Source: Pseudoalteromonas shioyasakiensis
Lineage (GTDB): Bacteria; Pseudomonadota; Gammaproteobacteria; Enterobacterales; Alteromonadaceae
DNA length: 64,000 bases
Assembly: GCA_013391845.1 (NCBI GenBank)
Contig: CP058414.1
Coordinates: 2,776,501 to 2,840,500 of the forward strand
Reading direction: 5' to 3'
Positions 61,856 to 64,000 of this stretch are shown here, piece after piece; within the stretch, counting starts at the first letter, position 1; every line of letters begins with the position of its first letter. The translations under genes were made by a program, and so were the position numbers. The notes below the pieces were generated by a model. The model had not been told where the DNA came from. It did not search any database and worked only from the letters and a program-made list of their open reading frames with translations.

Positions 61856-62449
61856 TCAGCGCCCATATCGCGCTAAGAACAATTTCACGGTTTCACTAAT
61901 CACTTTACTATCAGAGTCGCCAGCTTGACGTTCAAAGCCATACAGCAATGGATAAAAAATTAAGGACTTTAATTGATATACAAATTGTTTTGCAGCGAAC
62001 TCAACATCATCAATATTTAAAGCCTGCGCTTGGTTTCCAGCTTCTAAAAACGACACGAGATCTTGCATGCAGCCCATGTTGTTACTAGCTAATGATTTAG
62101 CTAAATCAGGCTGTTTTAACATTTGCATGAAGGCTACTTTCGCCACTTTTAAAAACTCTTCAGAGGTTAGTAGCGCTACTTCTTGCTCGGCAATACAGGT
62201 TAACTGCTCTGCTATTGGCAAAGAAGCATCAAACACAACAGCTTGCTCTTGGCGTACTTTTTCAAACATAAACACAAGAATAGCCTGGAACAACACATCT
62301 TTATTTTCGAAGTGGTTATATACCGTACGCTTAGAGGCGCCCGCCAAGCTTGCAACCTGATCCATACTTGTATGCTCAACACCCTGCTGAAAAAATAATG
62401 TCTCTGCTGCATTCAAAATATCTAATCGCTTTCTTTGTGATAGTTTCAT
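61856..62449 (-). CDS. TetR-family transcriptional regulator
   Basis: This 197-residue regulator has an N-terminal TetR helix-turn-helix: SMDQVASLAGASKRTVYNHFENKD contains the recognition helix. The rest is a helical ligand-binding domain without recognisable specificity. I chose ATG 62449, with GGAGGGG just before it. Its target is unknown; no co-oriented efflux gene is adjacent, although the region between it and the M28 peptidase could hold its operator. Confidence 0.86.
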   Translation of the reverse strand: MKLSQRKRLDILNAAETLFFQQGVEHTSMDQVASLAGASKRTVYNHFENKDVLFQAILVFMFEKVRQEQAVVFDASLPIAEQLTCIAEQEVALLTSEEFLKVAKVAFMQMLKQPDLAKSLASNNMGCMQDLVSFLEAGNQAQALNIDDVEFAAKQFVYQLKSLIFYPLLYGFERQAGDSDSKVISETVKLFLARYGR

Positions 62450-63052
62450 GTGCCCCTCCAATCAAGTTACTAGTGTACCGTAAAAACAAAAAATGCACTA
62501 GACAGTTTACTTTTACAACAAGCCACAAAAAACTACACAGGACATTTACTTATAATAAAAATTGAGATTTCAAAAATGGTTAGCAATCGCCACTCTATCT
62601 TGATATGACCCAATTAACCCCTCAACAAAAAGCATACCAAGCGCAAGTATCATTCAGTATCCAGTCGTTGCCGAGGTTTTAGAACTCAAGATACCAAGAT
62701 TAATAACACTTAATAGTTCACTTGATAGAGTAATACCAATTCACTCAATTAAGTGGTCTATTTTGAGGCAATTAACCCTCGTTGATAACAAGGCAAAAAT
62801 TTCGTTATTTAGTTGTGATCGACAATTGCTCCTGCATGCTACCTTCTGCATCCATGCCGTCGTAAATAAGAAATTTTAACGCAAGTAGCGACAGGTTTAA
62901 TCCCTCAAAATGGTTAAGTATTATTGCGGACTAGTATAAAAGTGCATCATTACCCTTTCATCCTGAATAATTAGTTATTTGCAGACTCTTTCTGGACAGC
63001 CCCCCTTCTCGTCCCATATAGTGAAACCTTGTGCAATCAACCAGAAAAACTA
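62450..63052. other. About 600-base intergenic stretch with a palindromic element
   Basis: No gene is supported. The right half holds the imperfect palindrome at 62730-62940. A short frame from about 62604 (MTQLTPQQKAYQAQ...) stops after 26 codons and could be a decayed remnant, but this is not claimed. Confidence 0.6.
62730..62940. repeat. Imperfect palindromic element, about 210 bases
   Basis: The left arm (62730-62810) and the reverse complement of the right arm (62862-62940) are clearly similar. The best blocks are TATTTTGAGG against CATTTTGAGG, AATTAACC against GATTAAACC, and AAATTTCGTTATTT against AAATTTCTTATTT. The whole could fold as one long interrupted hairpin. It has no coding frame and resembles non-autonomous intergenic elements of marine gammaproteobacteria; copy number elsewhere is unknown. 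Confidence 0.7.
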
Positions 63053-64000
63053 TGACAACTCACCTTAAATATGCAAGCTTGGCACTTGCAGTTGGTTTAT
63101 TCGGCTGCTCTGAGCAACCAATATCTAGCGCTAATAAGCCAAGTGCTGAAAACCATGAAGCCGTTAACATTGCCAATGTGCGCTCACATATTAAAACACT
63201 TGCCTCTGATGAATTCTTAGGCCGTGGCCCTTTGACTGAAGGAGAAACGCTGACCATTAACTATTTAGCTGACGAGTATAAAAAACTCGGCTTAACAGGT
63301 AGTTATAATGGCGAGTTTTTACAGCCAGTTACTATGGCAAAACTCACCCCAGATCAAAACATGACCCTAAAAGTGGGTGATTTAAGCTTTAATGCTGGCA
63401 GTGATTTTACCGCCCGCACTCAGCAAATTAACCCTGAGATTAATATTGATGGTTCTGATGTTGTGTTTGTTGGCTATGGCATTAATGCACCAGAATATAA
63501 CTGGGATGATTTTGCTGATATTGATGTCAAAGGCAAAACCATTATCGTACTTGTTAATGATCCAGGTTTTGCGACCCAAGACGAAGCACTTTTCACAGGT
63601 AATGCCATGACCTACTACGGCCGTTGGACTTACAAATATGAAGAAGGTGCACGACAAGGCGCAAAAGCGGTATTCATCGTTCACGAAACAGCTCCTGCGG
63701 CATACCCTTGGAGCGTAGTTGAAAGCTCGAACACTGGCAGTAAATATACCTTAATCGACCAAGAGAAAAATGTTTCCGACATTCCTGTTATGGGTTGGAT
63801 TGATGAGCAAGCTGCAAATGAAATCTTTGCTCAAGCCGGTCTTGATTATCAAACTGAAAAAGCCAATGCATTAAAAGCAGATTTTAAACCCGTAGATTTA
63901 AACGCTAAGGCAGAGCTGACACTGCAAAGTGATATCTCTCAAGCTCAGTCGCATAACGTTGTTGCAACCCTAAAAGGCAGTGAAACTCCTGATGAGTACA
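63053..64000 (+). CDS. M28-family metallopeptidase lipoprotein, 5' part
   Basis: The frame is open from ATG 63053 to the window end (316 codons), so the gene continues beyond it. It begins with a lipoprotein signal (lipobox LFGC) and has the pattern HIKTLASDEFLGRGPLTEGE, common at the start of M28 peptidases with an inserted PA domain. The PA-type region is visible around residues 130-260 (DVVFVGYGINAPEYNWDDF, ARQGAKAVFIVHE). The zinc-binding M28 catalytic motifs are expected later and are not in the window. The likely role is an exported aminopeptidase-type enzyme. The ribosome binding site is weak. Confidence 0.8.

Noticed and set aside
62604..62684. A short frame beginning MTQLTPQQKAYQAQ
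   Set aside because: It stops after 26 codons and no continuing frame with recognisable homology was evident; a decayed gene is possible but not supported.

Overview
This looks like a chromosomal segment of a marine gammaproteobacterium of the Alteromonadales, most likely Pseudoalteromonas. The evidence is the moderately AT-rich composition, the long runs of identical tRNA genes, and gene orders that match Escherichia coli block by block. This is inference from recognised protein families and synteny; no database search was run. Almost everything is core housekeeping, and the accessory signal lies between the genes.

Layout. 1-5481: the 3' end of an L-serine dehydratase gene, cysB, a membrane-anchored coiled-coil protein, a purine-type permease, a Sel1-repeat protein and a membrane-bound XRE regulator. 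5590-6563: an 11-copy heptamer repeat and seven identical tRNA-Asp genes under one strong promoter. 6591-13463: the conserved dnaQ/rnhA/yafS/gloB/mltD neighbourhood, with an extra metallo-beta-lactamase-fold hydrolase gene. 13520-16360: speA-speB. 16525-19203: an accessory island with a REP-associated tyrosine transposase, an acetyltransferase and a putative lipoprotein, bracketed by copies of a GGACAGKCAC motif in opposite orientations. 19287-23089: cysZ, rlmM, a DUF423 gene, an alpha/beta hydrolase and gcvA. 23190-31457 (minus strand): hemA-prfA-prmC, an HD-GYP response regulator, sirB2, sirB1, a DUF819 permease-like gene and kdsA. 31541-36518 (plus strand): lolB-ispE-prs-rplY-pth-ychF.

37070-38463 is a ten-gene tRNA operon (Met, Leu, Gln, Met, then three more Leu and three Gln as listed) ending in a second 11-copy heptamer repeat. 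38549-61797 follows the E. coli ubiF-miaB-ybeZ-ybeY-corC-lnt and leuS-lptE-holA-nadD-rsfS-rlmH-mrdA-mrdB-rlpA-dacA-ybeD-lipB-lipA orders, with a Lon-like protease and an FKBP isomerase between the two blocks. The window ends with a TetR regulator, a palindromic intergenic element and the start of an M28-type peptidase.

The most interesting observation is that both tRNA operons, which carry unrelated tRNAs, are followed directly by exactly eleven full copies of a heptamer. The two heptamers differ (transcribed ATCTCGT and TAATTTC), but both give about 77 nt with a UC dinucleotide every 7 nt, and neither operon has a convincing intrinsic terminator before the array. A Rho-type termination or 3'-end processing role is a testable hypothesis. 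The transposase island and a Shine-Dalgarno-sequestering hairpin between rplY and pth are secondary points of interest.
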